Positions 46,660 through 56,212 of a stretch of 64,000 nt of DNA are shown here, one piece after another (position 1 is the stretch's first letter; each line of letters begins with the position of its first letter). The DNA comes from Pseudomonas sp. Z8(2022). GTDB taxonomy: Bacteria; Pseudomonadota; Gammaproteobacteria; Pseudomonadales; Pseudomonadaceae. A program made the translations under genes and the position numbers. Under the pieces are notes generated by a model. The model saw only the letters and a list, made by a program, of their open reading frames with translations. It made no database searches and was not told the origin of the DNA. The DNA is taken from contig NZ_CP107549.1 of the NCBI RefSeq assembly GCF_025837155.1, positions 1,674,001 to 1,738,000 of the forward strand, in the 5' to 3' direction.

Positions 46660-47930
46660 TGAGCAGGGTTCTCAAGGATCAGAATGGCGCGGAAATCGTT
46701 GACGTTGGTACGGGTCGGCCCGGTGACGATCAACTCGTCGAGGGCGGCGAAGTAGCCATAGCCGTTGTTGTTGTCCAGTTCGTCGCGGGAGGACAGCCCC
46801 TTGATGCCGGCACGGGCGTAGCTGTAGGGGGTCATGATGGCGCCGGCGTTGTCTTCGGAGCCGTCGATGCCGTCGGTGTCCCCGGCCAGCGCATAGATGC
46901 CGGGCAGCCCCTTGAGGCTGTCGGTGAGGCTCAGGAGGAACTCGGCGTTGCGTCCGCCGCGGCCGTTGCCGCGCACGGTCACGGTGGTTTCGCCGCCGGA
47001 GAGGATCACGCACGGGGGCTTGATCGGCTGGCCATGCAGTTGCACCTGGCGAGCGATGCCAGCATGCACCTTGGCCACGTCACGCGACTCGCCTTCCAGA
47101 TCACCGAGAATCAGCACCGGCAGGCCGGCGGCTTCGGCCTTGGCCGCGGCGGCGTCGAGCGACTGCTGCGGGGTGGCGATCAGCTGGAAGTGGCTGCGCG
47201 ACAGCACCGGGTCGCCCGGCTTGACCGTCTCCGAGCGCGGGTCTTCGAGCCAGGCGCGTACGTTGGCCGGGATGTCGATTGCATAGCGGGCGAGAATCGC
47301 CAGGGCCTCGGCCGAGGTGGTCGGGTCCGCGACGGTGGGACCGGAAGCGATCACCGTGGCCTCGTCGCCCGGCACGTCGGAGATGGCGTAGGTGTATACG
47401 GTGGCCGGCCAGCAGGCTCTGGCCAGGCGGCCACCCTTGATCGCCGATAGGTGCTTGCGCACGCAGTTCATCTCGCCGATGGTGGCGCCGGATTTGAGCA
47501 GTGCCTTGTTGATTGCCTGCTTGTCCGGGAGGCTGATGCCTTCGGCCGGCAGGGCGAGCAGCGAGGAGCCGCCGCCAGAAAGCAGGAAGATCACCCGGTC
47601 TTCTGCGGACAGGTTCGACACCAGCTCCAGCACGCGGCGGGCGACGCGCTCGCCGGCATCGTCCGGCACCGGGTGAGCAGCTTCCACCACTTCGATCTTC
47701 TGGCAATCGGCGCCGTGCTCGTAGCGCGTCACCACCAGGCCGCTGACCTCGCCCTGCCACTGTTGCTCGATCACTTCGGCCATGGCTGCAGCGGCCTTGC
47801 CGGCGCCGATGACGATGACGCGCCCGCTGCGGTCGGCAGGCAGGTGATCGGCCAGTACCTGGCGCGGATGGGCAGCGGCGATGGCGGTGGCGAACAGGTC
47901 GCGCAGCAGGCTTTGCGGGTCGAAGGTCAT
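46656..47930 (-). CDS. ttuD: Glycerate 2-kinase TtuD (MOFRL family)
   Basis: The 424-residue enzyme of the glycerate kinase type-2 family often carries the older label hydroxypyruvate reductase. It has the DUF4147 N-domain (VIVIGAGKAAAAMAEVIEQ, LLSGGGSSLLALPAEG) and the C-terminal MOFRL domain (GRNAEFLLSL, AGDTDGIDGSEDNAGA). It most likely phosphorylates glycerate to 2-phosphoglycerate, which fits GlxR upstream and pyk downstream. ATG 47930 is used; the longer frame reaches into a structured spacer. Confidence 0.9.
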   Translation of the reverse strand: MTFDPQSLLRDLFATAIAAAHPRQVLADHLPADRSGRVIVIGAGKAAAAMAEVIEQQWQGEVSGLVVTRYEHGADCQKIEVVEAAHPVPDDAGERVARRVLELVSNLSAEDRVIFLLSGGGSSLLALPAEGISLPDKQAINKALLKSGATIGEMNCVRKHLSAIKGGRLARACWPATVYTYAISDVPGDEATVIASGPTVADPTTSAEALAILARYAIDIPANVRAWLEDPRSETVKPGDPVLSRSHFQLIATPQQSLDAAAAKAEAAGLPVLILGDLEGESRDVAKVHAGIARQVQLHGQPIKPPCVILSGGETTVTVRGNGRGGRNAEFLLSLTDSLKGLPGIYALAGDTDGIDGSEDNAGAIMTPYSYARAGIKGLSSRDELDNNNGYGYFAALDELIVTGPTRTNVNDFRAILILENPAQ

Positions 47931-47949
47931 GGTGGTGGTCTCTTGCAGA

Positions 47950-48000
47950 TCGATTCCAGTCCGCAGATGCCGCACGGCAGCATCTGGGGAATGGAATCGA
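47950..48000. repeat. Nested hairpin just upstream of ttuD
   Basis: TCGATTCCA (47950-47958) pairs with TGGAATCGA (47992-48000). Within it, CAGATGC (47964-47970) pairs with GCATCTG (47980-47986). The structure ends about 20 bases before the ttuD start codon on the message strand, so it could influence ttuD translation. GCCGGG/CCCGGC at 48052-48068 adds another small stem in the same spacer. Confidence 0.5.
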
Positions 48001-48076
48001 CCAACCTGGCAATCGGGCCGTGACACCTCCTGCCAGGAAGGTCGAAAGGTTGCCGGGGCAAGCCCGGCTTATCGGT

Positions 48077-48108
48077 GCACACGACGCACCCTACCGTGCG
48101 CCGTGTGC
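48077..48108. repeat. GTGCG-type inverted repeat between glxR and ttuD
   Basis: GCACACGACGCAC (48077-48089) and GTGCGCCGTGTGC (48096-48108) pair in 12 of 13 positions around CCTACC. It lies 7 bases past the glxR stop. The same words, with CACCCTAC, recur at 49897-49927, so this is a repeat family rather than a chance stem. Confidence 0.6.
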
Positions 48109-48114
48109 GACGAT

Positions 48115-49005
48115 TCATTCGCCGCGGATATTGAAGTTGGCCATATGCTCCAGGCCCTTGATCAGGGCAGAGTGGTCCCAGCCGCTGCCGCCGAGAGCCG
48201 CGCAGGTGCTGAAGACCTGCTGGGCATTGGCGGTGTTGGGCAGGTTCAGGCCCAGCTCGCGGGCACCGGACAGCGCCAGGTTGAGGTCCTTCTGGTGCAG
48301 GCTGATGCGGAAGCCCGGATCGAAGGTGCCTTTGATCATGCGCTCTCCGTGCACTTCGAGGATCTTCGAGCCGGCGAAACCACCGGAAAGCGCTTCACGT
48401 ACCTTGGCCGGGTCGGCACCGTTCTTGGCGGCAAACAGCAGCGCTTCGGCCACTGCCTGGATGTTAAGCGCGACGATGATCTGGTTGGCCACCTTGGCGG
48501 TCTGGCCGTCGCCATTGCCGCCGACGCGGGTGATGTTCTTGCCCATGGCCTGGAACAGCGGCAGGGCGCGTTCGAAGGCGTTCGGGCAACCGCCGACCAT
48601 GATCGACAGGGTCGCGGCCTTGGCACCCACTTCACCACCGGATACCGGAGCATCCAGATAGGCGGCGCCGGTAGCCTTGATCTTGTCGGCGAAAACCTTG
48701 GTCGCGGACGGCGAGATCGAGCTCATGTCGATAACGACCTTGCCGCTGCCAACACCGCTGGCAACGCCATCGGCGCGGAACAGCACGTCTTCGACCTGCG
48801 GAGTGTCCGGCACCATGACGATGATGAACTCGGCTTCCTGAGCGACTTCCTGCGGGTTGGCCAGCGCGATGGCCCCGGCGGCTACGAGGTCGGCCGGAGC
48901 CGGGTCGTGATGCTCGGAAAGGAACAGGGTGTGACCGGCTTTCTGCAGGTTCTGCGCCATGGGTTTGCCCATGATGCCGGTGCCGATGAATCCGATTTTT
49001 GCCAT
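48115..49005 (-). CDS. glxR: Tartronate semialdehyde reductase GlxR
   Basis: GlxR reduces tartronate semialdehyde to D-glycerate with NAD(P)H, the step after Gcl. The 296-residue product is a beta-hydroxyacid dehydrogenase: the Rossmann start AKIGFIGTGIMGKPMAQNL, substrate loop DAPVSGGEVGA, and the catalytic lysine region GDGQTAKVANQI. It lies between hyi and ttuD. Length and motifs are standard. Confidence 0.95.
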   Translation of the reverse strand: MAKIGFIGTGIMGKPMAQNLQKAGHTLFLSEHHDPAPADLVAAGAIALANPQEVAQEAEFIIVMVPDTPQVEDVLFRADGVASGVGSGKVVIDMSSISPSATKVFADKIKATGAAYLDAPVSGGEVGAKAATLSIMVGGCPNAFERALPLFQAMGKNITRVGGNGDGQTAKVANQIIVALNIQAVAEALLFAAKNGADPAKVREALSGGFAGSKILEVHGERMIKGTFDPGFRISLHQKDLNLALSGARELGLNLPNTANAQQVFSTCAALGGSGWDHSALIKGLEHMANFNIRGE

Positions 49006-49031
49006 GAGTAAGCTCTCCTTAAGAGTGGGGC

Positions 49032-49814
49032 TCAGATTGCGTTGTGCGCTTTCATCCAGCCGAGGCCGGCAGCGGTGGTGGTTGCCGGCTTGTATTCACA
49101 GCCGACCCAGCCCTGGTAGCCGATACGGTCCAGGTGGGCGAAGAGGAAGCGGTAGTTGATCTCGCCGGTGCCCGGCTCGTTGCGGCCCGGGTTGTCGGCC
49201 AGCTGCACGTGGTTGATGGCTGCCACGTTGTTTTCCATGGTGCGGGCCAGGTCACCTTCCATGATCTGCATGTGGTAGATGTCGTACTGCAGGTACAGGT
49301 TGGTGCTGCCGACCTTGTCGCGAATGTCCAGCGCCTGACGGGTGTTGTTCAGGTAGAAGCCGGGGATGTCGCGAGTGTTGATCGCTTCCATCACCAGGCG
49401 AATGCCGGCGCCGGCCAGCTTGTCTGCGGCGTAGCGCAGGTTGTCGATGAAGGTCTTCTCCACCGTGGCGCAGTCCACACCCTGCGGGCGGATGCCGGCC
49501 AGGCAGTTGATCTGCTTGTTGCCCAGCACCTTGGCGTAGGCGATGGCCTTGTCGACGCCGGCGCGGAACTCCTCGACGCGGTCCGGGTGGCAGGCGATGC
49601 CGCGCTCGCCCTTGCCCCAGTCACCGGCCGGCAGGTTGAACAGCACCTGCTCGAGCTGATTGGCGTCCAGGCGGGCCTTGATCTCCTCAACCGGGAAGTC
49701 ATAGGGGAAGAGGTATTCCACACCGCTGAAGCCGGCTTCGGCGGCGGCGGCAAAACGGTCCAGGAAGTCCACTTCGGTGAACAGCATGGACAGGTTGGCA
49801 GCAAAACGGGGCAT
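49032..49814 (-). CDS. hyi: Hydroxypyruvate isomerase Hyi
   Basis: Hyi interconverts hydroxypyruvate and tartronate semialdehyde. The 260-residue product is a xylose isomerase-like TIM barrel with FSGVEYLFPYD, metal-ligand regions LVMEAINTRDIPG and LYLQYDIYHMQIMEGDLA, and the end WVGCEYKPATTTAAGL. ATG 49814 begins MPRFAANLSMLFTEVDF. It is separated from gcl upstream by a repeat-filled spacer of 116 bp. Confidence 0.94.
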   Translation of the reverse strand: MPRFAANLSMLFTEVDFLDRFAAAAEAGFSGVEYLFPYDFPVEEIKARLDANQLEQVLFNLPAGDWGKGERGIACHPDRVEEFRAGVDKAIAYAKVLGNKQINCLAGIRPQGVDCATVEKTFIDNLRYAADKLAGAGIRLVMEAINTRDIPGFYLNNTRQALDIRDKVGSTNLYLQYDIYHMQIMEGDLARTMENNVAAINHVQLADNPGRNEPGTGEINYRFLFAHLDRIGYQGWVGCEYKPATTTAAGLGWMKAHNAI

Positions 49815-49831
49815 GGTGTCGCTCCTATGTT

Positions 49832-49888
49832 CGTAGCCCGGATGCAATCCGGGGTGTTGCGCTATTCCCGGATTGCATCCGGGCTACG
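49832..49888. repeat. Long perfect inverted repeat between gcl and hyi
   Basis: Two 22-bp arms (49832-49853 and 49867-49888) are exact complements around a 13-base loop. The arm begins CGTAGCCCGGATGC and contains CCCGGAT. As RNA it would be a very stable hairpin in the middle of the glyoxylate operon. Variants are at 45185 and 53402. Confidence 0.85.
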
Positions 49889-49896
49889 TCGTCGGG

Positions 49897-49927
49897 GTAG
49901 GTGCGCCGTGTGCACAGCGCACCCTAC
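49897..49927. repeat. GTAGGGTGCG-type inverted repeat
   Basis: GTAGGTGCGC (49897-49906) and GCGCACCCTAC (49917-49927) pair with one bulged base. It sits 4 bases past the gcl stop on the message strand and shares its words with the repeat at 48077-48108. Confidence 0.6.
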
Positions 49928-49930
49928 GGA

Positions 49931-51706
<1,776 letters not shown>

Positions 51707-51783
51707 GACCATTGTTCTCCGAGTCAGTGGTTTTTCTTCTTGGGAGCAAGGATGACTGCTGTACCGGGGCGACGGAATTGTTG

Positions 51784-51808
51784 GATACTTCAGTTCTGTC
51801 GATACTTG
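51784..51808. promoter_or_regulatory. GATACTT direct repeat in the gcl-lysR intergenic region
   Basis: GATACTT occurs at 51784-51790 and 51801-51807, 17 bases apart, just before the lysR start. The longer word TCGATACTTG (51799-51808) recurs at 52742-52751, upstream of the GlcG-like gene. It is a candidate binding site for the LysR regulator encoded here. Confidence 0.45.
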
Positions 51809-51817
51809 GAGTACCGA

Positions 51818-52732
51818 ATGGACCGTCATACCCTCATTCGCAGTTTCGTTCTGGTGGCCGACAACGGCAGCTTCGCAGCCGCTGCGCTCAGCGAAGGTGT
51901 CACACCGGTGGTCATGGGGCGCCGTCTGGATGCGCTGGAGCGTCACCTGGGTGTCAAGCTGATGCACCGCTCCACACGCGGCCTGCAGTTGACCGATCTC
52001 GGCGAGCAGTACCTCGAACGCGCCCGCAGCCTGCTCAAGGAGTTCGACGAGGCCGACGCCAGCGTGGCCCGTGGCGGGCGCTCGGTGCGCGGCCATCTGG
52101 TGGTGTCGGCGCCGGCCGCGTTCGGCAGGCGGCATATCGCGCCGCATGCGCCGGCGTTCCTCAAGCGCTACCCGGACCTGAAGCTGTCGTTCAACTTCAC
52201 CGACAGCCTGGTCGACCTGGTGCGGCAGGGTTACGACATGGGCATCCGTATCGGTGAGGTGACCGATCCCAACTACGTTGCGGTCAAGCTCTTCCCCAAT
52301 CGCCGTGTGGTCTGCGGCGCGCCCAGTTACTTCGAACTGCATGGCGTACCACGCACCCTCGAAGACCTGGCGCGGCACAACTGCCTGGCGTTCAACCTGC
52401 AGGGCGGTCAACAGCGCGGCTGGACCTTCCTGCGCGACGGTCGCCAGGTAGCGGTGAAGGTGGCCGGCAACCTCGATTGCAATGACGGGGAACTGCTCTA
52501 CGACTGGGTCAAGCAGGGGCTGGGCATCGGTTGGCGCTCGACCTGGGAAATCCAGGCGGAGCTAAAGGCCGGTGAGCTGGTGACCGTGCTGGATGACTAC
52601 GAGATCCCCGCTTACGACATCCAGGCGGTCTACCCGCAGCAGCGTTATTTGCCGGCCAAGGTGCGCTTTTTCATCGACTATCTGAAGGACATCTACAACG
52701 CGCCGGGGTACTGGGAAACGCGAGGGAGTTGA
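51818..52732 (+). CDS. LysR-family transcription regulator divergent from gcl
   Basis: The 304-residue regulator has an N-terminal winged HTH ([41 protein letters not shown]) and a periplasmic-binding-like effector domain. ATG 51818 follows TTGGAG. The divergent layout suggests control of gcl, in response to glyoxylate or a related metabolite; this is inference. A far longer open frame upstream in the same phase is antisense to gcl and is not part of the gene. Confidence 0.9.
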   Translation: MDRHTLIRSFVLVADNGSFAAAALSEGVTPVVMGRRLDALERHLGVKLMHRSTRGLQLTDLGEQYLERARSLLKEFDEADASVARGGRSVRGHLVVSAPAAFGRRHIAPHAPAFLKRYPDLKLSFNFTDSLVDLVRQGYDMGIRIGEVTDPNYVAVKLFPNRRVVCGAPSYFELHGVPRTLEDLARHNCLAFNLQGGQQRGWTFLRDGRQVAVKVAGNLDCNDGELLYDWVKQGLGIGWRSTWEIQAELKAGELVTVLDDYEIPAYDIQAVYPQQRYLPAKVRFFIDYLKDIYNAPGYWETRGS

Positions 52733-52914
52733 GTTGTTTATTCGATACTTGTCTTGTAATTAACAAGATTATTTATTGTGTACATTTCTTCGTATTTTTG
52801 TTCTTTTTGTGTTGCAACAATCCTTGTGTTCGGCTATTGCATAAGGCGCTTTTCCATGTCGCACGCAGTCGACGGTGCATGCGACGACTTCCTCATCGGT
52901 TTCGGAGATTCCTT
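52733..52914 (+). promoter_or_regulatory. AT-rich leader of the GlcG-like gene
   Basis: This 182-bp gap is much richer in A and T than its surroundings. It holds TCGATACTTG (52742-52751), the dyad CTTGT-AATTA-ACAAG (52753-52767), TTGTGTACA (52776-52784) and the perfect palindrome TGTTGCAACA (52810-52819). No confident -35/-10 pair is called. Several regulators may bind here. Confidence 0.5.
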
Positions 52915-53349
52915 ATGAACGCTATCAATCTGGCCACTGCGGTGAGCATCACCCATAACGCTCTCGCCGTTGGGCGTGAGCTTCGCGCCGCGCCGCTGAC
53001 GGTGGCGGTGCTGGATGCCGGTGGGCATCTGATCAGTCTGCAACGCGAAGATGGTGCCAGCCTGCTGCGCCCGCAGATCGCCATCGGCAAGGCCTGGGGG
53101 GCACTGGCGCTGGGCAAGGGCTCACGCCAGATCGCTGCGGATGCACAGCAGCGCCCGGCCTTTATCGGTGCGGTGAACAACCTGGCCCAGGGCAGTCTGG
53201 TGCCGGCGCCGGGTGGGGTGTTGATTCGTGACGCGCAGGGTGAGGTGATCGGTGCCGTTGGCATCACCGGCGATACCTCGGACATCGATGAGCAGTGCGC
53301 GGTCAGTGCGCTGGAGTCGCTGGGTCTGAAGGCGGACGCGGGCGTCTAG
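52915..53349 (+). CDS. GlcG/HbpS-type DUF336 protein
   Basis: The 144-residue single-domain protein has the fold of GlcG and the heme-binding HbpS. The conserved phrases are LTVAVLDAGGHLISLQREDGA, IGKAWGALALGKGS, VPAPGGVLIRDAQGEVIGAVGITGDTSDIDE. Its biochemical role is not settled; relatives lie beside glycolate and glyoxylate genes, as here. ATG 52915 is used, since the open frame before it is AT-rich leader. A TGGAGCGCA/TGCGCTCCA stem (53355-53390) follows the stop. Confidence 0.88.
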   Translation: MNAINLATAVSITHNALAVGRELRAAPLTVAVLDAGGHLISLQREDGASLLRPQIAIGKAWGALALGKGSRQIAADAQQRPAFIGAVNNLAQGSLVPAPGGVLIRDAQGEVIGAVGITGDTSDIDEQCAVSALESLGLKADAGV

Positions 53350-53354
53350 GCTGG

Positions 53355-53390
53355 GTGGAGCGCAGTAGCTGCATTACCAGATGCGCTCCA
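53355..53390 (+). terminator. Possible terminator of the GlcG-like gene
   Basis: TGGAGCGCA (53355-53363) and TGCGCTCCA (53382-53390) form a 9-bp stem 5 bases past the stop. There is no T tract, so it may only stabilise the 3' end. Confidence 0.4.
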
Positions 53391-53401
53391 GGCAGGGCTG
53401 T

Positions 53402-53418
53402 CCCGGATCTGATCCGGG
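53402..53418. repeat. CCCGGATC palindrome, diverged copy of the 49832 repeat
   Basis: CCCGGATC-T-GATCCGGG followed by TTACGG. It shares the CCCGGAT...ATCCGGGYTACGG layout with the arms at 49867-49888 and 45220-45240. Confidence 0.55.
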
Positions 53419-53471
53419 TTACGGCCCTGAGTCTCGGCGGGGCCTGATGTCAGGTCGCGGCGAACCGGAGG

Positions 53472-54116
53472 TCAGGCGCTGGTCACCAGTTCGGATGCCG
53501 GCGAGGGCATCGGGTTGACGTCGCAACCCTTGAGTACCAAGCGGATGATGGTCTGCGCGGCGGCTTCGTAGTCGGCGTCGTCCAGGTTGGCCTTGCCGGT
53601 GACGGTGGAGATCTGCCAGTCGAAGTCGGCGTAGGTCTGGGTCGCGGCCCAGATGCTGAACAGCAGGTGATGGGGGTCGACCTTGGCCATCAGCTCCTGA
53701 TCGATCCAGCGCTGGATACAGGCGACGTTGTGTCTGGCCTGGGCGTTGAGCTGCTCGGTCTGTTCCTGCGACAGGTGCGGCGCACCATGCATGATCTCGC
53801 TGGCGAACACCTTGGAGGCATGTGGCAGATCGCGGGAGATGCGAATCTTCGAGCGGATGTAGGCGGTCAGCACTTCACTCGGGTGGCCCGGCTGGTTGAA
53901 GGGGGCAGAGGCGGCCAGCAAGGGCTCGATGATGCTCTCCAGGACCTCGCGATAGAGGTTTTCCTTGGACTTGAAGTAGTAGTACACGTTCGGCTTGGGC
54001 AAGCCTGCCTTGGCCGCGATGTCGCTGGTCTTGGTGGCGGCGAAGCCCTTTTCGGCGAACTCCTCGCTGGCTGCGCGCAGGATGAGCTCTTTGTTGCGCT
54101 CGCGAATGCTGGTCAT
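53472..54116 (-). CDS. TetR-family regulator, RutR-like
   Basis: The 214-residue repressor-type protein starts at MTSIRERNKE with a TetR HTH (AEKGFAATKTSDIAAKAGLP, NVYYYFKSKENLY). Its C-domain has RutR (YcdC) hallmarks: SRDLPHASKVFASEIMHGAP, then DPHHLLFSIWAATQTYADF and VTG. RutR senses pyrimidines in E. coli; the ligand here is unknown. RutR-like palindromes lie in its own upstream region and before the NCS1 transporter. A start at 54161 is also possible. Confidence 0.9.
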   Translation of the reverse strand: MTSIRERNKELILRAASEEFAEKGFAATKTSDIAAKAGLPKPNVYYYFKSKENLYREVLESIIEPLLAASAPFNQPGHPSEVLTAYIRSKIRISRDLPHASKVFASEIMHGAPHLSQEQTEQLNAQARHNVACIQRWIDQELMAKVDPHHLLFSIWAATQTYADFDWQISTVTGKANLDDADYEAAAQTIIRLVLKGCDVNPMPSPASELVTSA

Positions 54117-54219
54117 AAGGCCCTGTGTTTTCCTCTGCCGCCGGGCGCGGCGGTCGGGCATGGTAGCACCGGCTTTGCGCGAGGCTCAAGCCAGTGACCA
54201 TGGGCTGCGCAGCGATTAA

Positions 54220-54235
54220 CTGACTTTCGGGTCAA
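54220..54235. promoter_or_regulatory. RutR-type operator between the TetR gene and moaA
   Basis: CTGACT-TTCG-GGTCAA fits the RutR dyad layout TTGACC-N4-GGTCAA with two mismatches in the left half. It lies in the 214-bp divergent region. TTGTGTACA follows at 54240-54248. Auto-control of the TetR gene, and possibly control of moaA, is the natural reading. Confidence 0.6.
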
Positions 54236-54330
54236 ATTTTTGTGTACAGGAAATCGCTTTTCTGTTCTTATCCCGCACAGCGATATCCATAACAAAAAGT
54301 CTCGGCGCGCGACGCTGCAGGAGACCCACC

Positions 54331-55326
54331 GTGAGTACCAGCCAACTCGTCGATCCTTTCGGTCGACGCATCACCTACCTGCGTTTGTCGGTGACCGATC
54401 GCTGCGATTTTCGCTGCACCTACTGCATGAGCGAAGACATGCAGTTCGCCCCGCGTGCGCAGATTCTCACCCTGGAAGAACTCTATAGTGTCGCCGATGC
54501 CTTTATCGGGCTGGGCGTGCGGCGCATTCGCATCACCGGCGGCGAGCCGCTGGTACGCAAGAACCTCCTGAGTCTGGTGCAGCGTCTGGGTGCGCGTGAC
54601 GAGCTGGATGACCTGGCCATCACCACCAACGGTTCGCAGCTCACCGAGCTGGCGCCGCAATTGCGTGCGGCCGGTGTGCGTCGCCTGAACATCAGCCTGG
54701 ACTCCCTGCAGCGCGAGCGCTTCGCTGCCTTCACCCGTCGCGACAAGCTGGATGGGGTGCTGGCCGGTATCGACGCGGCGCGTGCCGCCGGTTTCGAGCG
54801 GATCAAGCTCAATAGCGTGGTACAGAGCGGGCGCAACGATGACGAGGTGCTGGATCTGGTCGAGTTCGCCATCGATCGTGGCCTGGATATCAGCTTCATC
54901 GAGGAAATGCCGCTGGGCACCGTGGTCAGTCATAGCCGCGAGCAGACGTTCTGCTCCAGCGATGAGGTGCGCCAGCGTATCGAGCAGCGCCATGCGTTGG
55001 TGCGCAGCAGTGCGGTAACCGGTGGTCCTTCGCGCTACTGGCAGGTGGTTGGAAGCGACACTCGAGTCGGCTTCATCTCGCCGCACAGTCACAACTTCTG
55101 CGGCGACTGCAATCGTGTGCGGGTTACCGCCGAGGGCAAGCTGGTGCTCTGCCTTGGTCATGACAACGCGCTGGATCTCAGGCGTCTCCTGCGCGCTCAT
55201 CCCGGTGACGGCGAGCGCCTGCGCCAGGCACTGGTCGAGGCGCTGCGCCTGAAGCCCGAGCGGCACCACTTCGCAACTGATGAGCAGGTCCAGGTGGTGC
55301 GCTTCATGAGCGTGACCGGCGGATAG
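54331..55326 (+). CDS. moaA: GTP 3',8-cyclase MoaA paralog
   Basis: MoaA is the radical-SAM enzyme that starts molybdenum cofactor synthesis from GTP. The 331-residue product has the SAM-cluster motif CDFRCTYC, the C-terminal cluster ligands in HNFCGDCNRVRV with a later Cys in LVLCLG, and the conserved C-terminal Gly-Gly. The start is GTG 54331 after CAGGAG. No other moa genes are nearby, so this is probably an extra copy serving xanthine dehydrogenase in purine breakdown. Confidence 0.93.
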   Translation: MSTSQLVDPFGRRITYLRLSVTDRCDFRCTYCMSEDMQFAPRAQILTLEELYSVADAFIGLGVRRIRITGGEPLVRKNLLSLVQRLGARDELDDLAITTNGSQLTELAPQLRAAGVRRLNISLDSLQRERFAAFTRRDKLDGVLAGIDAARAAGFERIKLNSVVQSGRNDDEVLDLVEFAIDRGLDISFIEEMPLGTVVSHSREQTFCSSDEVRQRIEQRHALVRSSAVTGGPSRYWQVVGSDTRVGFISPHSHNFCGDCNRVRVTAEGKLVLCLGHDNALDLRRLLRAHPGDGERLRQALVEALRLKPERHHFATDEQVQVVRFMSVTGG

Positions 55327-55368
55327 ATCCGTCTTCGAATTTCCAGAACAACAATAAGGAGGCTCTGC

Positions 55369-56208
55369 ATGAAGCCCGTACGACTGTGTCTGCTATCTGC
55401 CGTTCTACTGAGTCCCAGTGCCTTGGCCCAAACCTACGTGGTCGGTGTCGAGGACCTGCCGTTCGCGCCGCATTACAGCCTTGATGCCGATGGGCAATAC
55501 CGCGGCTTCGCACGTGAGATCCTGGATGCCTTCGCCGCCGACAGCGGCGTCAGCCTGAGCTACAAGGCGTTGCCGGTGGATCAGCTGCTGCCGGCTCTGC
55601 AGCGGGGCGAGATCGACTTCAAGTATCCCGATAGCCCTCAGTGGGCTGGTGCGCAGAAGGCCGGCATGAGGCTGCATTACAGTCAGGCCGTGGTCGATTA
55701 CGTCGATGGCGTGCTGGTGGCGCCGCAGCGTCAGGGCCAGCCGCTGGAGGGCATTCACCGCCTGGCGATGGTGCAGGGCTGGACGCCGCGTGGCTACGAA
55801 CAGCCGATCGACAGCGGGCAGATCCGCCTGAGTTACAGCGAGGACCTGCGCCAGATGATTCGCCAGGCTCTGAAGCAGGAAACCGATGGCGCCTATTTCA
55901 ATGTGGTGGTGGCGACGCATTATCTGGACAACATCCGTGCGCGTCCCGGTGCGCTGGTGTTCGACTCCAGCCTGCCGCACACGCGCGGTAGCTTTCACCT
56001 GTCGAGCCTGCGCCATCCACAACTGATCGCCCGCTTCGATCAGTTTCTTGCCGAGCGTGCTGCCCAGGTGGCCGCGCTCAAGGCGAGTCATCGCGTCGAG
56101 GCCAATCTGGACAGCGAGTACATGGGCGTCGAGCAGTGGAAGGTGGATTTTCTTGAGCGCCAGAAAGACAAAGCCGGCGCACAGGCGCCGGCTTCGTCGT
56201 CACTATGA
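55369..56208 (+). CDS. Periplasmic solute-binding protein, family 3 type
   Basis: The 279-residue product has a signal peptide cut near ALAQ/T (residue 20) and the two-lobe fold of amino-acid-type binding proteins (VVGVEDLPFAPHYSLDADGQYRGFAREILDAFAADSG). No ABC permease genes adjoin it, so it may be an orphan binding protein or sensor-like. The ligand is unknown. The ATG follows AAGGAGG, a strong ribosome site, 42 bases after moaA. Confidence 0.8.
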   Translation: MKPVRLCLLSAVLLSPSALAQTYVVGVEDLPFAPHYSLDADGQYRGFAREILDAFAADSGVSLSYKALPVDQLLPALQRGEIDFKYPDSPQWAGAQKAGMRLHYSQAVVDYVDGVLVAPQRQGQPLEGIHRLAMVQGWTPRGYEQPIDSGQIRLSYSEDLRQMIRQALKQETDGAYFNVVVATHYLDNIRARPGALVFDSSLPHTRGSFHLSSLRHPQLIARFDQFLAERAAQVAALKASHRVEANLDSEYMGVEQWKVDFLERQKDKAGAQAPASSSL

Positions 56209-56212
56209 AGCT

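Noticed and set aside
51707..52411. Minus-strand extension of gcl beyond its N-terminus
   Set aside because: The extra 235 residues are antisense to the LysR gene and have no family likeness. Gcl homology starts at 51706.
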